Assembly (NCBI RefSeq): GCF_016745425.1
Contig: NZ_JAERVK010000009.1
Span: forward strand, 164,274 to 228,273
Source: Candidatus Methylomicrobium oryzae
GTDB taxonomy: Bacteria; Pseudomonadota; Gammaproteobacteria; Methylococcales; Methylomonadaceae
Direction of reading: 5' to 3'
Length of the DNA stretch: 64,000 nt
The notes under the pieces are model-generated. The model was given only the letters and a program-made list of their open reading frames with translations. It was not told the origin of the DNA and did no database searches. How positions within the stretch are numbered: the first letter of the stretch is position 1; every line of letters starts with the position of its first letter. Shown here one piece after another: positions 9,720-19,390 of this stretch. Made by a program: the position numbers and the translations under genes.

Positions 9720-11139
9720 TAGTGAGACCTATCAAGTCAAATCTATGCGGAGAGACGATCGAGCGGTTCCGCCCCGCTTCCTGATCACACCGGGAAGGAG
9801 TCAAAATCTCGAGCTGCTCCGTCATTTGATTGCGAATACCCGCCAGGCCGTCGTGCTGTGCGGACCGGAAGGCGTCGGCAAAACCGGCTTGCTGGAGGTT
9901 TTGCAGCAGCGTCTGAAGGATGAATTGCGCTGGTGCTCGGTGAAAGGGCATGGCGGCCTTACTTTCGATGAGGTCCAAGAGCGCATAGGGCCTTTGCTAA
10001 GGCATCAGCGGACCGAAGCGGTGAGCAAAAAGGACTCGCCGGTTTTTTCCGGCACTGTCGTTCTGGCTGTCGATGATGCCGGCGACATCTCGCCGGGCCT
10101 TATCGGCCGATTGATCCAATATGCCGAAACGCATTCGGAGTTGCGCCTGCTTTTTGTTTTGACGCACGATCAGTGGCATATCAAGCATTATACCGATCCT
10201 GCGATCGAGAACTGCTATCTGGTGGAAGCAAAGCCTTTTCTTCAAAAGGAATGCCGCGATTTCATCCAGCATATTGCCTCACTCACAAATTCGCTGCGGT
10301 TCGGAAAGGGGGGGGCGGACGATATTACCGAGGCGGTTTACCGGGATTCGCATGGCATTCCAGCCAGAATTCTCACTCACTTTCCGGAACTCAACAAGCC
10401 CAAAGAAAGCAAGGATCCTTTGACCGTTCTGGTTATTGCTGTCGTGTGTCTGGTATTGCTCGCGCTTTCTACCCAATGGCTCACAGCCTCAAGGCCAATC
10501 AGCGAAAAAAATGGCGCTATGGCTCAAACTGGCCAGCGAGCTGAGCATTTCGATTTCGAACAGCCTGTTGTCAGCCTGCCCGTCGGCAATTTACTGAAAT
10601 ATGCCGCAAGTTCCGATCCGGCAGAGCCTCGGAAAATTGATCCGCCCGCGAATGATCAAAAAGCCGGCCAAATTGTCGGCAATTCGGGAGCGGAACCGAC
10701 TGCGGCTTCTGCCGTCCCTTTTGCGGCGGATGGTCCTTCGGAAACAGAGAAACGGCAGGACGCTATTCCGGAGCCGACTTCGACGGAAGAGCCGGCTGTT
10801 CGGGCGCCTGTCGAGGATGGCGACTCCTGGCTGGCTGCGCAGCCCGAGAACGACTATTCGCTGCAGCTGATGGTGTTGTCGAAAGCCTCCTCCATGCGGG
10901 CCGTCGTCGCCCGCCATGCCGGATTGCAGCCGGACTTGCGCATTGTGCGCTCTTTATCGAAAGGAAAAGAAAAATTCGTGCTGATGTACGGCCGCTTTGC
11001 GGATGCCGAATCGGCAAAAAAAGCCAAAAACACGCTGCCGGCCGAGTTTAAATCTTCCGTGATCCGGAAGTTCGGCGCGATCAGAAGCGATTTTCCGCGT
11101 GCCCAAGCCTTGGATTCAACCAGCGCACCAAACCACTAA
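9706..11139 (+). CDS. damX: DamX-like ATPase with SPOR domain
   Basis: A 477-residue protein with an N-terminal AAA-type ATPase (Walker A GPEGVGKT at 53-60, Walker B-like [10 protein letters not shown] near 120), one transmembrane helix at about 237-258, a proline-, alanine- and acid-rich periplasmic linker, and a C-terminal SPOR domain (about 382-460, [15 protein letters not shown]). SPOR domains bind denuded glycan strands at the division septum. The same architecture and position after aroB is seen for DamX of enterobacteria, a cell-division protein. The usual neighbour dam (adenine methylase) is absent; hemE follows after 20 bases. The gene symbol is by architecture and synteny. Confidence 0.8.
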   Translation: MVEIDSETYQVKSMRRDDRAVPPRFLITPGRSQNLELLRHLIANTRQAVVLCGPEGVGKTGLLEVLQQRLKDELRWCSVKGHGGLTFDEVQERIGPLLRHQRTEAVSKKDSPVFSGTVVLAVDDAGDISPGLIGRLIQYAETHSELRLLFVLTHDQWHIKHYTDPAIENCYLVEAKPFLQKECRDFIQHIASLTNSLRFGKGGADDITEAVYRDSHGIPARILTHFPELNKPKESKDPLTVLVIAVVCLVLLALSTQWLTASRPISEKNGAMAQTGQRAEHFDFEQPVVSLPVGNLLKYAASSDPAEPRKIDPPANDQKAGQIVGNSGAEPTAASAVPFAADGPSETEKRQDAIPEPTSTEEPAVRAPVEDGDSWLAAQPENDYSLQLMVLSKASSMRAVVARHAGLQPDLRIVRSLSKGKEKFVLMYGRFADAESAKKAKNTLPAEFKSSVIRKFGAIRSDFPRAQALDSTSAPNH

Positions 11140-11159
11140 ATCCACAGATTTCAGAGCGA

Positions 11160-12227
11160 ATGACAGAACTAAAAAACGATATCTTTCTCAGAGCCTTGTT
11201 AAGAGAGCCCGTCGAGCGGACGCCGGTGTGGATGATGCGCCAGGCGGGCCGGTATTTGCCCGAATACCGCAAAGTCAGGGAAGAGGCGGGCAGTTTCATT
11301 AAATTATGTACGAATCCCGAACTGGCCTGCGAAGTGACGCTGCAGCCCTTACGGCGCTTTGCGTTTGATGCGGCGATTCTGTTTTCGGATATTCTCACGG
11401 TGCCCGATGCGATGGGGCTGGGATTGAGTTTTTCCGAAGGGGAGGGACCGCAATTCGCCAGACCGGTTACTTCGGCCGCCGATATTCATCGCCTCGGCAT
11501 TCCGGACCCGGAAACTGAGCTGCGCTATGTGATGGACGCGGTACGCCTGATCCGGCGCGAATTGAACGGCCGCGTGCCGTTGATCGGTTTCTCCGGCAGT
11601 CCCTGGACATTGGCCACCTATATGGTCGAGGGAGGCGGCAGCAAGACATTCCGCAAAATCAAAGCCTTGATGTACGATGAGCCGGCCTTGATGCATCGGC
11701 TGCTTGAGAAACTTGCGGAGGCGGTTGCTGCCTATCTGAATGCGCAGATTGCCGCCGGAGCACAGGCGGTGATGGTGTTCGATACCTGGGGCGGCATGCT
11801 GACGACCGAAGATTATCAGGCGTTTTCGCTCCATTACGCGAGACGCGTGGCCGGGCTGTTGAAATCCCAAGCTGAAGGCAGGAAAATCCCGAAAATTTTG
11901 TTCACTAAAGGCGGCGGGCTCTGGCTCGAAGCGATGACCGAAGCGGGCTTCGATGCGCTCGGACTGGACTGGCAGACCGATATCGGCCGCGCGCGCGCCC
12001 GCGTCGGCGATAAAGTGGCCCTGCAGGGCAATATGGATCCGGTTGCGCTGTACGCCAAGCCGGAGGTGATCACCGAAAAAGTCAGAATTATCCTGGAACA
12101 ATACGGTTCCGGGGCGGGTCATGTATTCAATCTCGGCCACGGGATTCTGCCGGACATCAATCCGGACCATGTCGGTGCGATGGTCGACGCGGTGCATCGT
12201 TTCAGTCCGGCTTACCATCAGTCATAA
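11160..12227 (+). CDS. hemE: Uroporphyrinogen decarboxylase
   Basis: A 355-residue cytoplasmic enzyme removing four acetate carboxyls from uroporphyrinogen III to give coproporphyrinogen III in heme synthesis. The N-terminal signature [16 protein letters not shown] and the second signature [18 protein letters not shown] are intact, including the substrate-binding Arg and the catalytic-site Asp in [11 protein letters not shown]. Length is typical. It lies 20 bases after the DamX-like gene and 30 bases before the DUF411 gene. A heavy need for heme c (see haoA) is consistent but not specific. Confidence 0.96.
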   Translation: MTELKNDIFLRALLREPVERTPVWMMRQAGRYLPEYRKVREEAGSFIKLCTNPELACEVTLQPLRRFAFDAAILFSDILTVPDAMGLGLSFSEGEGPQFARPVTSAADIHRLGIPDPETELRYVMDAVRLIRRELNGRVPLIGFSGSPWTLATYMVEGGGSKTFRKIKALMYDEPALMHRLLEKLAEAVAAYLNAQIAAGAQAVMVFDTWGGMLTTEDYQAFSLHYARRVAGLLKSQAEGRKIPKILFTKGGGLWLEAMTEAGFDALGLDWQTDIGRARARVGDKVALQGNMDPVALYAKPEVITEKVRIILEQYGSGAGHVFNLGHGILPDINPDHVGAMVDAVHRFSPAYHQS

Positions 12228-12257
12228 AATCCGATTTCACACCAGTGAGGTGATTCC

Positions 12258-12713
12258 ATGAGAGCAATTCAGATCGTTTTGGGGATTTTTATCGCGGCGT
12301 TTTCGTTTGCCGTCGCCTATGCGGAAGATAAACCGCTCGAGGTGACCGTCTATCGCAGTCCGACCTGCGGCTGTTGCGGAAAATGGATCGACCATCTGAA
12401 GCAAAACAACTTCAACGTCAAAGACAACATCACCGACGATATGGAGGCGATCAAGGCCCGCTACGGGGTGCCGAAGGAAATGGCTTCGTGCCATACCGCC
12501 ATTGTCGACGGCTATGTGGTCGAAGGGCACGTACCGGCCGCCGATATCATGAAATTGCTGAAAACCAAACCCAAGGTGACCGGCCTTGCCGTCCCGGGCA
12601 TGGTCACCGGCAGTCCGGGCATGGAGATGGGCGGTCGAGTCGATCCCTATGACATCGTGAGCTTCGACAAGGAAAAACATTTTGAAGTCTTCAACCATTA
12701 CCCCGGCAAATAA
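12258..12713 (+). CDS. DUF411 periplasmic metal-associated protein
   Basis: A 151-residue exported protein of the DUF411 family. A signal peptide ends near AYA (residue 22). The family motif SPTCGCCGKW carries a Cys-x-Cys-Cys cluster, followed by a downstream conserved Cys-His in MASCHTAIVDGYVVEGHVPA. DUF411 proteins are commonly found next to copper resistance genes and are thought to bind copper in the periplasm; no copper gene is adjacent here, so that role is inferred. The gene is preceded by GTGAGGTG and followed after 2 bases by glucokinase, suggesting co-transcription with hemE and glk. Confidence 0.85.
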   Translation: MRAIQIVLGIFIAAFSFAVAYAEDKPLEVTVYRSPTCGCCGKWIDHLKQNNFNVKDNITDDMEAIKARYGVPKEMASCHTAIVDGYVVEGHVPAADIMKLLKTKPKVTGLAVPGMVTGSPGMEMGGRVDPYDIVSFDKEKHFEVFNHYPGK

Positions 12714-12715
12714 CC

Positions 12716-13711
12716 ATGATACTGGCAGGCGATGTCGGCGGCACCAAGACGATTCTGGCGCTTTTCGAATCGGAAGGAAAAAATTGGCGCTGCGTTAAAA
12801 AAACACGCTATGCGAGCTTGGATCATCCCACTTTTACCGGCCTGTTGCAGCATTTTTTAGCGGATTGCGACGGACGGACGATCAGCTCGGCCTGCCTGGG
12901 CGTGGCCGGCCCGATCGTCGACGGCGACTGTGTAGCGACCAATCTGCCCTGGGTTCTGCTCCGGCGTGAAATCGGCGCCTTGGTCGGGACTCCGAACGTA
13001 CGGCTGTTGAACGATCTCGAAGCGACCGCCTGGGGCATCTTGGACTTGCCGGAAGCGGATTTCGTGACATTAAATGCCGGCGGCGATGCGCCGCCGCACG
13101 GCAATCGTGCGGTGCTTGCGGCGGGCACGGGCCTCGGCGAGGCGATCATCGCCTGGAACGGAGAAGCCTATCAGGTGCTGGCTAGCGAAGGGGGACATAC
13201 CGATTTTGCGCCCGGAAGCGAGCAGGAGGTCGCCTTGCTGCGGTATCTGTGGGAAAAATATCCCGGCCATGTCAGCTATGAAAGATTGCTGTCCGGCGAA
13301 GGGGTGGTCAATATCTACCAGTTCTTGAAGAAGATCGGTCATGCCCCTGTTCAATCCGGGCTCGAGGAGCGGATGATGGAATCCGATCCGGCCGCGGTGA
13401 TCGGCGAAGCCGGCGTGGCCGGCACCGATGAGCTGAGCGTCGCGGCCTTGTCGCTGTTTTGCCGGATATATGGTGCCGAGACGGGCAATCTGGCGCTCAA
13501 ATGCCTGCCCTATGCGGGCATTTATCTTGCCGGCGGGATTGCGCCCAAGATCTTGCCGCTATTGATCCGCGGCGATTTTATGGAGGGTTATCTGGAAAAA
13601 GGCCGTTACCGTACCGCTTTGAAGCAGATTCCGGTCAAAGTCTGCATCAACCAGGAAATCGGCCTGTTAGGCGCATTGGGTTTCGCCGCCCGGGCATCCG
13701 TGGGCTCCTGA
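12716..13711 (+). CDS. glk: Glucokinase (bacterial ROK-independent Glk family)
   Basis: A 331-residue cytoplasmic ATP-dependent glucokinase. The N-terminal phosphate-binding loop AGDVGGTKTILALFE, the glucose-contact segment LNDLEATAWG, the second glycine loop VLAAGTGLGEAII and the substrate block EGGHTDFAP are all present, as is SGEGVVNIYQFL. Length fits the E. coli Glk family, not the ROK kinases. It starts 2 bases after the DUF411 stop. In methanotrophs that store glycogen, Glk would re-enter free glucose from glycogen or sucrose breakdown; glgX lies 25 kb away. Confidence 0.93.
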   Translation: MILAGDVGGTKTILALFESEGKNWRCVKKTRYASLDHPTFTGLLQHFLADCDGRTISSACLGVAGPIVDGDCVATNLPWVLLRREIGALVGTPNVRLLNDLEATAWGILDLPEADFVTLNAGGDAPPHGNRAVLAAGTGLGEAIIAWNGEAYQVLASEGGHTDFAPGSEQEVALLRYLWEKYPGHVSYERLLSGEGVVNIYQFLKKIGHAPVQSGLEERMMESDPAAVIGEAGVAGTDELSVAALSLFCRIYGAETGNLALKCLPYAGIYLAGGIAPKILPLLIRGDFMEGYLEKGRYRTALKQIPVKVCINQEIGLLGALGFAARASVGS

Positions 13712-13734
13712 GCATACTCTTCCTATTTTTAATG

Positions 13735-13764
13735 TTGTTGCCCGGATCGGGGAACCGATATAAT
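13735..13764 (+). promoter_or_regulatory. Promoter candidate for proA-nadD-rsfS
   Basis: TTGTTG at 13735-13740 and a perfect TATAAT at 13759-13764, spaced by 18 bases, lie 38 bases before the proA start and after the glk stop. Confidence 0.55.
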
Positions 13765-13802
13765 GGCCGGTTTATTCGAAAAAAAATCAGTAGGCATCGA
13801 TT

Positions 13803-15059
13803 TTGAATATTAAAGAATACATGCAGAGCCTTGGGATCAAGGCCAGGCAAGCCGGAACGGAAATCAGCCGGGCCGAGACGGGCCGGAAGAATCTGGCGTT
13901 ATCGAAAATCGCCGAGGCGCTCGACAGTCGTCGTGATTTGTTGGCTGCGGAAAACGGCAAGGATCTCGACGCCGGCCGTGCGAGCGGTCTGGACACGGCG
14001 TCGCTGGACCGGCTGACGCTGTCGCCGAAGGCGATCCAAACGATGATCGACGGTTTGCGGCAGGTGGCGGCATTGCCGGATCCGGTCGGCGAAATCACCG
14101 ATCTGAACTACCGGCCAAGCGGGATTCAGGTCGGGCAGATGCGTGTGCCGCTCGGAGTGATCGGAATCATTTACGAGTCGCGCCCGAACGTGACGGTGGA
14201 TGCAGCCGCCTTGTGCCTGAAAGCGGGTAATGCCTGCATTCTGCGCGGCGGTTCGGAGTCGATTTATTCGAACAAGGCGATCGCCGCCTGCATTGCCGAA
14301 GGGTTGGAGGCGGCCGGATTGCCGAAGGAGGCGGTTCAGGTCGTGGAAACGACGGACCGCGAAGCGGTCGGCGAACTGATCACGATGGATCGTTACGTCG
14401 ATGTGATCGTTCCGCGCGGCGGCAAAAGCCTGATCGAACGGATTTCCAACCAGGCGACGATCCCGGTGATCAAGCATCTGGACGGAATTTGCCATGTTTA
14501 TATCGACGATTCGGCCGACATCGACAAGGCGGTCAGGATCGCAGTCAATGCGAAAACCCACCGGTACGGCGTCTGCAACGCGATGGAAACGCTGTTGGTC
14601 GCGGAAGCGATTGCTGGACGGGTCTTGCCGGTGCTGGCCGAGCAGTATCGGGAAAAAGGCGTGGAATTGCGCGGCTGCCCGAAAACAGGTGCGCTGGTTC
14701 CGTCCGCAAAGCGCGCGACCGAAGAGGACTGGGGCACCGAATACCTGGCACCGATCTTGTCGATCAGGGTTGTGGCCGGCATCGATGAGGCGATTGCCCA
14801 TATCAACCGTTACGGCTCTCAGCATACCGACGCGATCGTGACTGAGAATTACACCTTGGCGCGGCGGTTTTTGCGGGAAGTCGATTCGAGCTCGGTGATG
14901 GTGAATACCTCGACCCGTTTTGCGGACGGTTTCGAGTATGGCCTGGGCGCCGAAATCGGGATCAGCACCGACAAGCTGCATGCGCGCGGACCGGTCGGCC
15001 TGGCGGGTTTAACGACTCTGAAATTCATCGTGCTCGGCGACGGCCATATCCGTCAATAA
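13803..15059 (+). CDS. proA: Gamma-glutamyl phosphate reductase
   Basis: A 418-residue NADPH-dependent enzyme that reduces gamma-glutamyl phosphate to glutamate semialdehyde in proline synthesis. It belongs to the aldehyde dehydrogenase fold; the catalytic cysteine is in [11 protein letters not shown], and the conserved [11 protein letters not shown] and [12 protein letters not shown] blocks are present. The start is taken as TTG at 13803 because the leader [14 protein letters not shown] matches the usual ProA N-terminus; ATG at 13821 would remove six residues. proB is not in the window. nadD begins at the very next base after the stop. Confidence 0.94.
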   Translation: MNIKEYMQSLGIKARQAGTEISRAETGRKNLALSKIAEALDSRRDLLAAENGKDLDAGRASGLDTASLDRLTLSPKAIQTMIDGLRQVAALPDPVGEITDLNYRPSGIQVGQMRVPLGVIGIIYESRPNVTVDAAALCLKAGNACILRGGSESIYSNKAIAACIAEGLEAAGLPKEAVQVVETTDREAVGELITMDRYVDVIVPRGGKSLIERISNQATIPVIKHLDGICHVYIDDSADIDKAVRIAVNAKTHRYGVCNAMETLLVAEAIAGRVLPVLAEQYREKGVELRGCPKTGALVPSAKRATEEDWGTEYLAPILSIRVVAGIDEAIAHINRYGSQHTDAIVTENYTLARRFLREVDSSSVMVNTSTRFADGFEYGLGAEIGISTDKLHARGPVGLAGLTTLKFIVLGDGHIRQ

Positions 15060-15683
15060 ATGATCGGCATTTTCGGCGGTACCTTTGATCCGGTGCATTT
15101 CGGCCATTTGCGCGCCATTATCGAGGTCGGCGAAATCTTCAGCCTGGATCAAGTGCGGCTGATTCCGAACAAGACCCCGCCACACCGGCTCGAACCTTCC
15201 GCTTCCACATCGATGCGGCTTGAAATGTTGCAGCTTGCTGCCTGTACATTGTCCAATGTGGTGATCGATACCCGCGAGCTGGACAGGGACGGGGCGTCCT
15301 ACATGATCGATACGCTAAGTTCGCTGCGGAGCGATTTTCCGGAGCAGCCGCTCCTGCTGTTTGTCGGGAGCGATGCCTTTAACGGGCTGACAACCTGGCA
15401 CCGCTGGTGCGAATTGTTCGACTATGCGCATGTCGTCGTGATGACCCGGCCCGGTAGCCCGGTGCAATGGGAGAACGATTTTTGGGATGCCCGGCAAGTT
15501 TTCGAAGCAGGGCAACTGGCCCGATACAAAGCGGGCAAGCTGTTTTTCCAGCCGATTACCCAACTGGACATCTCGGCCAGCGCGATACGGAAAATGATCG
15601 CCGAAAAACGCGATCCCCGTTTTTTATTGCCCGATACCGTATTAGACTATATTCAGAGTCATCATCTTTATCAAAACGCCTGA
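15060..15683 (+). CDS. nadD: Nicotinate-nucleotide adenylyltransferase
   Basis: A 207-residue enzyme transferring AMP to nicotinate mononucleotide to give deamido-NAD. The nucleotidyltransferase signature GGTFDPVHFGHLR starts at residue 5 and the second ATP site is ISASAIRKMI near the C-terminus. The start codon directly abuts the proA stop, so expression depends on proA translation. proA-nadD-rsfS is a common gene order in Gammaproteobacteria. Confidence 0.95.
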   Translation: MIGIFGGTFDPVHFGHLRAIIEVGEIFSLDQVRLIPNKTPPHRLEPSASTSMRLEMLQLAACTLSNVVIDTRELDRDGASYMIDTLSSLRSDFPEQPLLLFVGSDAFNGLTTWHRWCELFDYAHVVVMTRPGSPVQWENDFWDARQVFEAGQLARYKAGKLFFQPITQLDISASAIRKMIAEKRDPRFLLPDTVLDYIQSHHLYQNA

Positions 15684-15712
15684 TCCCCGGATCGGCGAAT
15701 TTAGGAAAACGA

Positions 15713-16063
15713 ATGCAAGCAGAAGAAATACTGAACGTCGTCCGGACCGTACTGGACGAGAAGAAAGGCAAATACATCACTACGCTCGATGTCCGCGGCA
15801 AGACCAGTTTTACCGACTACATGGTGCTGGTGACCGGAACTTCCGACCGCCATTTAAAGGCGCTGTGCGATTATGTAGTCGAGAAGCTCGCCGAGTCCGG
15901 CGTCAAGCCGCTCGGTATCGAAGGGGATTTGGGATCCGATTGGGTCCTGCTTGATCTGGGCGATGTGATCGTGCATGCGATGACCGCGCAGTCGCGCGAG
16001 TTTTACCAGCTCGAAAAACTCTGGTCTGTGGATCAGCCCAAAGAAGCCGGGAAGGCGGTTTAG
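15713..16063 (+). CDS. rsfS: Ribosomal silencing factor RsfS
   Basis: A 116-residue Iojap-family protein that binds ribosomal protein uL14 and blocks subunit joining during starvation. Recognised by KTSFTDYMVLVTGTSDRHLKAL and LGSDWVLLDLGDVIVHAM (cited as landmarks). ATG at 15713 is chosen since AGGA is 8 bases upstream and family proteins begin here; the frame opens earlier, inside nadD. It lies 29 bases after nadD. rlmH, the usual next gene, is missing; a strong hairpin follows at once. Confidence 0.93.
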   Translation: MQAEEILNVVRTVLDEKKGKYITTLDVRGKTSFTDYMVLVTGTSDRHLKALCDYVVEKLAESGVKPLGIEGDLGSDWVLLDLGDVIVHAMTAQSREFYQLEKLWSVDQPKEAGKAV

Positions 16064-16070
16064 GGTTTTG

Positions 16071-16100
16071 CTCCCTGCCTGCGTGAGCGCAGGCAGGGAG
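16071..16100. terminator. Perfect 13-bp hairpin between converging genes
   Basis: CTCCCTGCCTGCG at 16071-16083 pairs fully with 16088-16100 around the loop TGAG. It sits between the rsfS stop and the stop of the minus-strand gene at 16113. There is no T-tract on either side, so termination is likely but not textbook. Confidence 0.6.
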
Positions 16101-16112
16101 GGATGCGGTGCG

Positions 16113-16697
16113 TTATTTCATCATCTCTTTGTTGAAAATCGCATCGATCTTGCGGTTGGTGTCGGTCGGATACTGCATCGGCGCCACGGGTGCGGAGGCC
16201 GGCGCAGCAGGCGGGGCGGCCTGCGGAATAGGCGGAAGCGCGGTTTCCTGCGTTCTTATTGGCGGTTCGTGCAGCCGCATCACGTCACCGTAATTGGTAT
16301 CGACATCGAAATCCTCCCAAATATACAGTGGATAGATCATCGGTTTGGTGGCGAGCGGCAGGGTGATCAAATCCGCGATGCCGACACCCATCCGGCCTGC
16401 GGTATGAATCATCCCTTTCGCCAGGCCGCCGGTAAAACCGTAGATGATATTGCTTTGATTAGTCGTGTTGATCACGTTCTTGGGCATTTCGAGCCAGCCC
16501 GTCGCCAGATTGGCAAAACTGCTGACCGCTTTCTCGCTGATGCGTTCGCCGTAACTCTGCGGTTTGGTCGGGATTTTGGGCGAAGGCGCATCGATATCCC
16601 ACGCCTGAGTCACCGGCTCCGCCTTCGTCAGAGGCACATAGCCGATTGCCAGGCAAACGAGCGACAAGGAGGCAAAAGAACGGAAGAAAGTCATCAT
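16113..16697 (-). CDS. Exported protein resembling exosortase-associated TIGR04073 family
   Basis: A 194-residue exported protein: signal peptide ending near TKA (residue 25), then a conserved core with KAVSSFANLATGWLEMPKN and GGLAKGMIHTAGRMGVGIADL followed by LPLATKPMIYP, and a Pro/Ala-rich tail. From memory this core matches the small family named exosortase system-associated protein TIGR04073, known mainly by co-occurrence with exosortase/PEP-CTERM systems; its function is unknown. No exosortase gene is in the window. The start ATG at 16697 has CAGGA 8 bases upstream. It lies 55 bases downstream of tex on the same strand and may be read with it. Confidence 0.6.
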   Translation of the reverse strand: MMTFFRSFASLSLVCLAIGYVPLTKAEPVTQAWDIDAPSPKIPTKPQSYGERISEKAVSSFANLATGWLEMPKNVINTTNQSNIIYGFTGGLAKGMIHTAGRMGVGIADLITLPLATKPMIYPLYIWEDFDVDTNYGDVMRLHEPPIRTQETALPPIPQAAPPAAPASAPVAPMQYPTDTNRKIDAIFNKEMMK

Positions 16698-16752
16698 ATC
16701 TGATCCTGCTCTAGGTATTAATCTTCAGCAAGTATAGCAGAGCATTTTTTCT

Positions 16753-19035
16753 TTACTTCTTTAATGCGTTCGCCAGCGCATTCGCCATGGCGCCCCGCAT
16801 CGGCGGCGCGGGCGGAGCGGATTTTCCCTGAGGTTTTCGAGGTGCGGTTTCGCGTTTCGGTGCACGGTTGACTTCCGCATCTGATTTCATCGATAGTGCG
16901 ATCCGTTGGCGCTCGACGTCTACCTCGATTACCTTGACTTCGACGATGTCGCCGGCTTTGACGACTTCGCGCGGATCCTTGACGAAATTGTCTGCGAGGT
17001 GCGAAATATGCACCAGGCCGTCCTGATGCACGCCGATATCGACAAAGGCGCCGAAATTGGCGACGTTGGTCACTACGCCGTTCAAGCGCATGCCGGGTTC
17101 AAGATGGGTGATCTTTTCGACGCCGGCCTTGAACTGCACGCTTTTGAACTCGGGACGCGGATCGCGCCCGGGTTTTTCGAGTTCGCGCAGAATGTCGGTC
17201 ACGGTCGGCACGCCGAATCGGGCGTCGGTATAACGGGCCGGATCCAGCCGCCGAAGGATTTGAGATTGCCCGATTAGATCGCGAATCGATTTGCCGGTGT
17301 CCTTGATGATCGCTTCGACGACCGGATAGGCTTCCGGATGCACCGCGGAGGCATCGAGCGGGTTGTCGCCGTTTGTGATGCGCAGGAAACCGGCCGCCTG
17401 TTCGTAAGCCTTTTCGCCGAGGCGGGGCACTTTTTTCAACTGCGCGCGGTTTGCGAACGGGCCGTGCTCATCCCGGTAGGCGACGATGTTTTCGCTGACG
17501 CTTTGCGACAAGCCGGAGACCTGCTTCAGCAGCGGGGCGGAAGCGGTGTTCACGTCGACGCCGACCGCGTTCACGCAGTCCTCGACGACTGCATCCAGAC
17601 CGCGCGCCAGCTGTACCTGGTTCACATCGTGCTGGTATTGGCCGACGCCGATCGATTTCGGCTCGATCTTGACCAGCTCGGCCAAAGGATCCTGCAGACG
17701 GCGCGCGATCGAAACCGCGCCGCGCAGGGAGACGTCGAGCTCGGGAAATTCCTTCGCGGCCAATTCGGAGGCCGAGTAAACCGACGCCCCCGCCTCGGAG
17801 ACGACGATCTTGCTGAATCTCAATTCCGGGTGCTGTTTCTGCAAGTCGGCGACCAACTGGTCGGTTTCGCGCGAGCCGGTGCCGTTGCCGATGCTGACCA
17901 GCTGCACCTGATGTTTTTCGATCAACCGGGCGAGGGTCGCGATCGATTCATGCCAGGCATTCCGAGGCGGGTGAGGGTAGATCGTGTCGGTCGCGAGCAC
18001 TTTCCCGGTTGCGTCAACGACTGCGACCTTGACACCGGTACGGATACCGGGATCGAGGCCCATCGTGGCTTTGTGGCCGGCCGGCGCGGCCAGCAGCAGA
18101 TCGCGCAGATTGCTCGAAAATACTCGGATCGCCTCCTGTTCGGCGGCTTCCCGGGCCCGCATTTTCAAGTCCAGGTCGATGCGGGTGAACAATTTGATTT
18201 TCCAGGCGAGACGCGCCGTTTCGACCAGCCAGGCATCGGCCGGTTTATCGGTGCCGGTTACGCCGAGCCGCCCAGCGGTAAACTGCGCGCAGAGATCGTG
18301 TTCCTGCTGTTCCTCCTGGGCCGGTTTTAGGGTCAGCGTCAGCAAATCTTCGTTGCGTCCGCGCAACAATGCCAGCGCCCTATGCGAAGGAATTTTATTG
18401 ATCGCTTCCTGATAATCGAAATAATCGCGGAATTTGCTCGCTTCCTGTTCCTTGCCGGGCGTCACGGTCGCATGCAGGATGCCTTTGCCCCAGGTTCTCT
18501 CACGTAGGTCGGCCAGCAGTTCGGCATCTTCCGACAGGCGTTCCATGAGAATCTGGCGGGCGCCTTCCAGCGCGGAGGCACTGTCCGCAACGCCTTTTTC
18601 GGGGTCGATAAAGCCGGCGGCGAATTGCTCGGGGATCAGGCTGCGATCGGCCAGTATCGCATCGGCCAGCGGTTCGAGGCCGGCTTCGCGCGCAATTTGG
18701 GCTTTCGTGCGGCGGCGGGGCTTGTAGGGCAGGTACAAGTCTTCGAGCAGGGTTTTGGTATCCGCTTCGTTGATGGCCAGTTCCAGTTCCGGCGTCAGTT
18801 TATCCTGGCTGCGAATGCTGTCGAGAATCGCCGCGCGCCGGGTGTTCAGTTCGCGTAAATAGAGTAAACGCTCTTCGAGGGTTCGAAGTTGTGTGTCGTC
18901 GAGACCGCCGGTGGCTTCCTTGCGGTAGCGGGCGATGAACGGCACGGTCGCTCCCTCATCGAGCAGTGCCACAGCGGCATTGACTTGGCGGATATTGACG
19001 GCGAGTTCTTCGGCGATGCGTTGATTAACGTCCAT
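16753..19035 (-). CDS. tex: Tex family RNA-binding transcription accessory protein
   Basis: A 760-residue cytoplasmic protein of the Tex family, which binds nucleic acid and affects transcription and stress tolerance. The order is an N-terminal Tex helical domain (about 1-190), a YqgF-like RNase H fold (about 320-450, [20 protein letters not shown]), helix-hairpin-helix repeats (about 480-640) and a C-terminal S1 domain ([27 protein letters not shown]), then a Pro/Ala-rich tail. ATG at 19035 ([13 protein letters not shown]) is the usual family start; the frame runs open 37 codons farther upstream without family similarity. It diverges from the penicillin-binding protein gene. Confidence 0.93.
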   Translation of the reverse strand: MDVNQRIAEELAVNIRQVNAAVALLDEGATVPFIARYRKEATGGLDDTQLRTLEERLLYLRELNTRRAAILDSIRSQDKLTPELELAINEADTKTLLEDLYLPYKPRRRTKAQIAREAGLEPLADAILADRSLIPEQFAAGFIDPEKGVADSASALEGARQILMERLSEDAELLADLRERTWGKGILHATVTPGKEQEASKFRDYFDYQEAINKIPSHRALALLRGRNEDLLTLTLKPAQEEQQEHDLCAQFTAGRLGVTGTDKPADAWLVETARLAWKIKLFTRIDLDLKMRAREAAEQEAIRVFSSNLRDLLLAAPAGHKATMGLDPGIRTGVKVAVVDATGKVLATDTIYPHPPRNAWHESIATLARLIEKHQVQLVSIGNGTGSRETDQLVADLQKQHPELRFSKIVVSEAGASVYSASELAAKEFPELDVSLRGAVSIARRLQDPLAELVKIEPKSIGVGQYQHDVNQVQLARGLDAVVEDCVNAVGVDVNTASAPLLKQVSGLSQSVSENIVAYRDEHGPFANRAQLKKVPRLGEKAYEQAAGFLRITNGDNPLDASAVHPEAYPVVEAIIKDTGKSIRDLIGQSQILRRLDPARYTDARFGVPTVTDILRELEKPGRDPRPEFKSVQFKAGVEKITHLEPGMRLNGVVTNVANFGAFVDIGVHQDGLVHISHLADNFVKDPREVVKAGDIVEVKVIEVDVERQRIALSMKSDAEVNRAPKRETAPRKPQGKSAPPAPPMRGAMANALANALKK

Positions 19036-19390
19036 TTCGAATGCTGTTTGGTTGAAAGCGGCAAATTTTATCAGTAAGCGCGGGTCAGCGGTTGAGGAAA
19101 TTTTTCTGAAACCGCATTTAGGATTTCGGGCTCTCGGATAGCGCAAGTGTTGTTGTTTATTGGCAACAGCGAGGTGTTCCTAATTCGGCATTGAGATTTT
19201 AATTTGTTATAATTTGGCGTAAACAGCGCAAGCAGTCAGCCGCGTTTGGAAAATCGAAACATTCCGAACCTATAGCTCTGCTGCTTGTCCAATTGCAAAA
19301 ATATAGGAAGCCTTGAATGGTTGTCGAACATGACGACGCTTCGGATCAATAATAACCAGAGGTGACATCGCGCCTAAGGCGCGACCGGCG
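19036..19390. other. Divergent promoter region tex / PBP
   Basis: A 355-base intergenic region. It carries a perfect TATAAT at 19208-19213 with a weak -35 (TTCGGC, 19184-19189, 18-base spacer) reading plus toward the PBP gene 178 bases away. No gene or hairpin of note was found. Confidence 0.4.

Noticed and set aside
17338..18330. 330-codon open frame antisense to tex
   Set aside because: Shadow of tex; Arg- and Asp-rich with no family resemblance.
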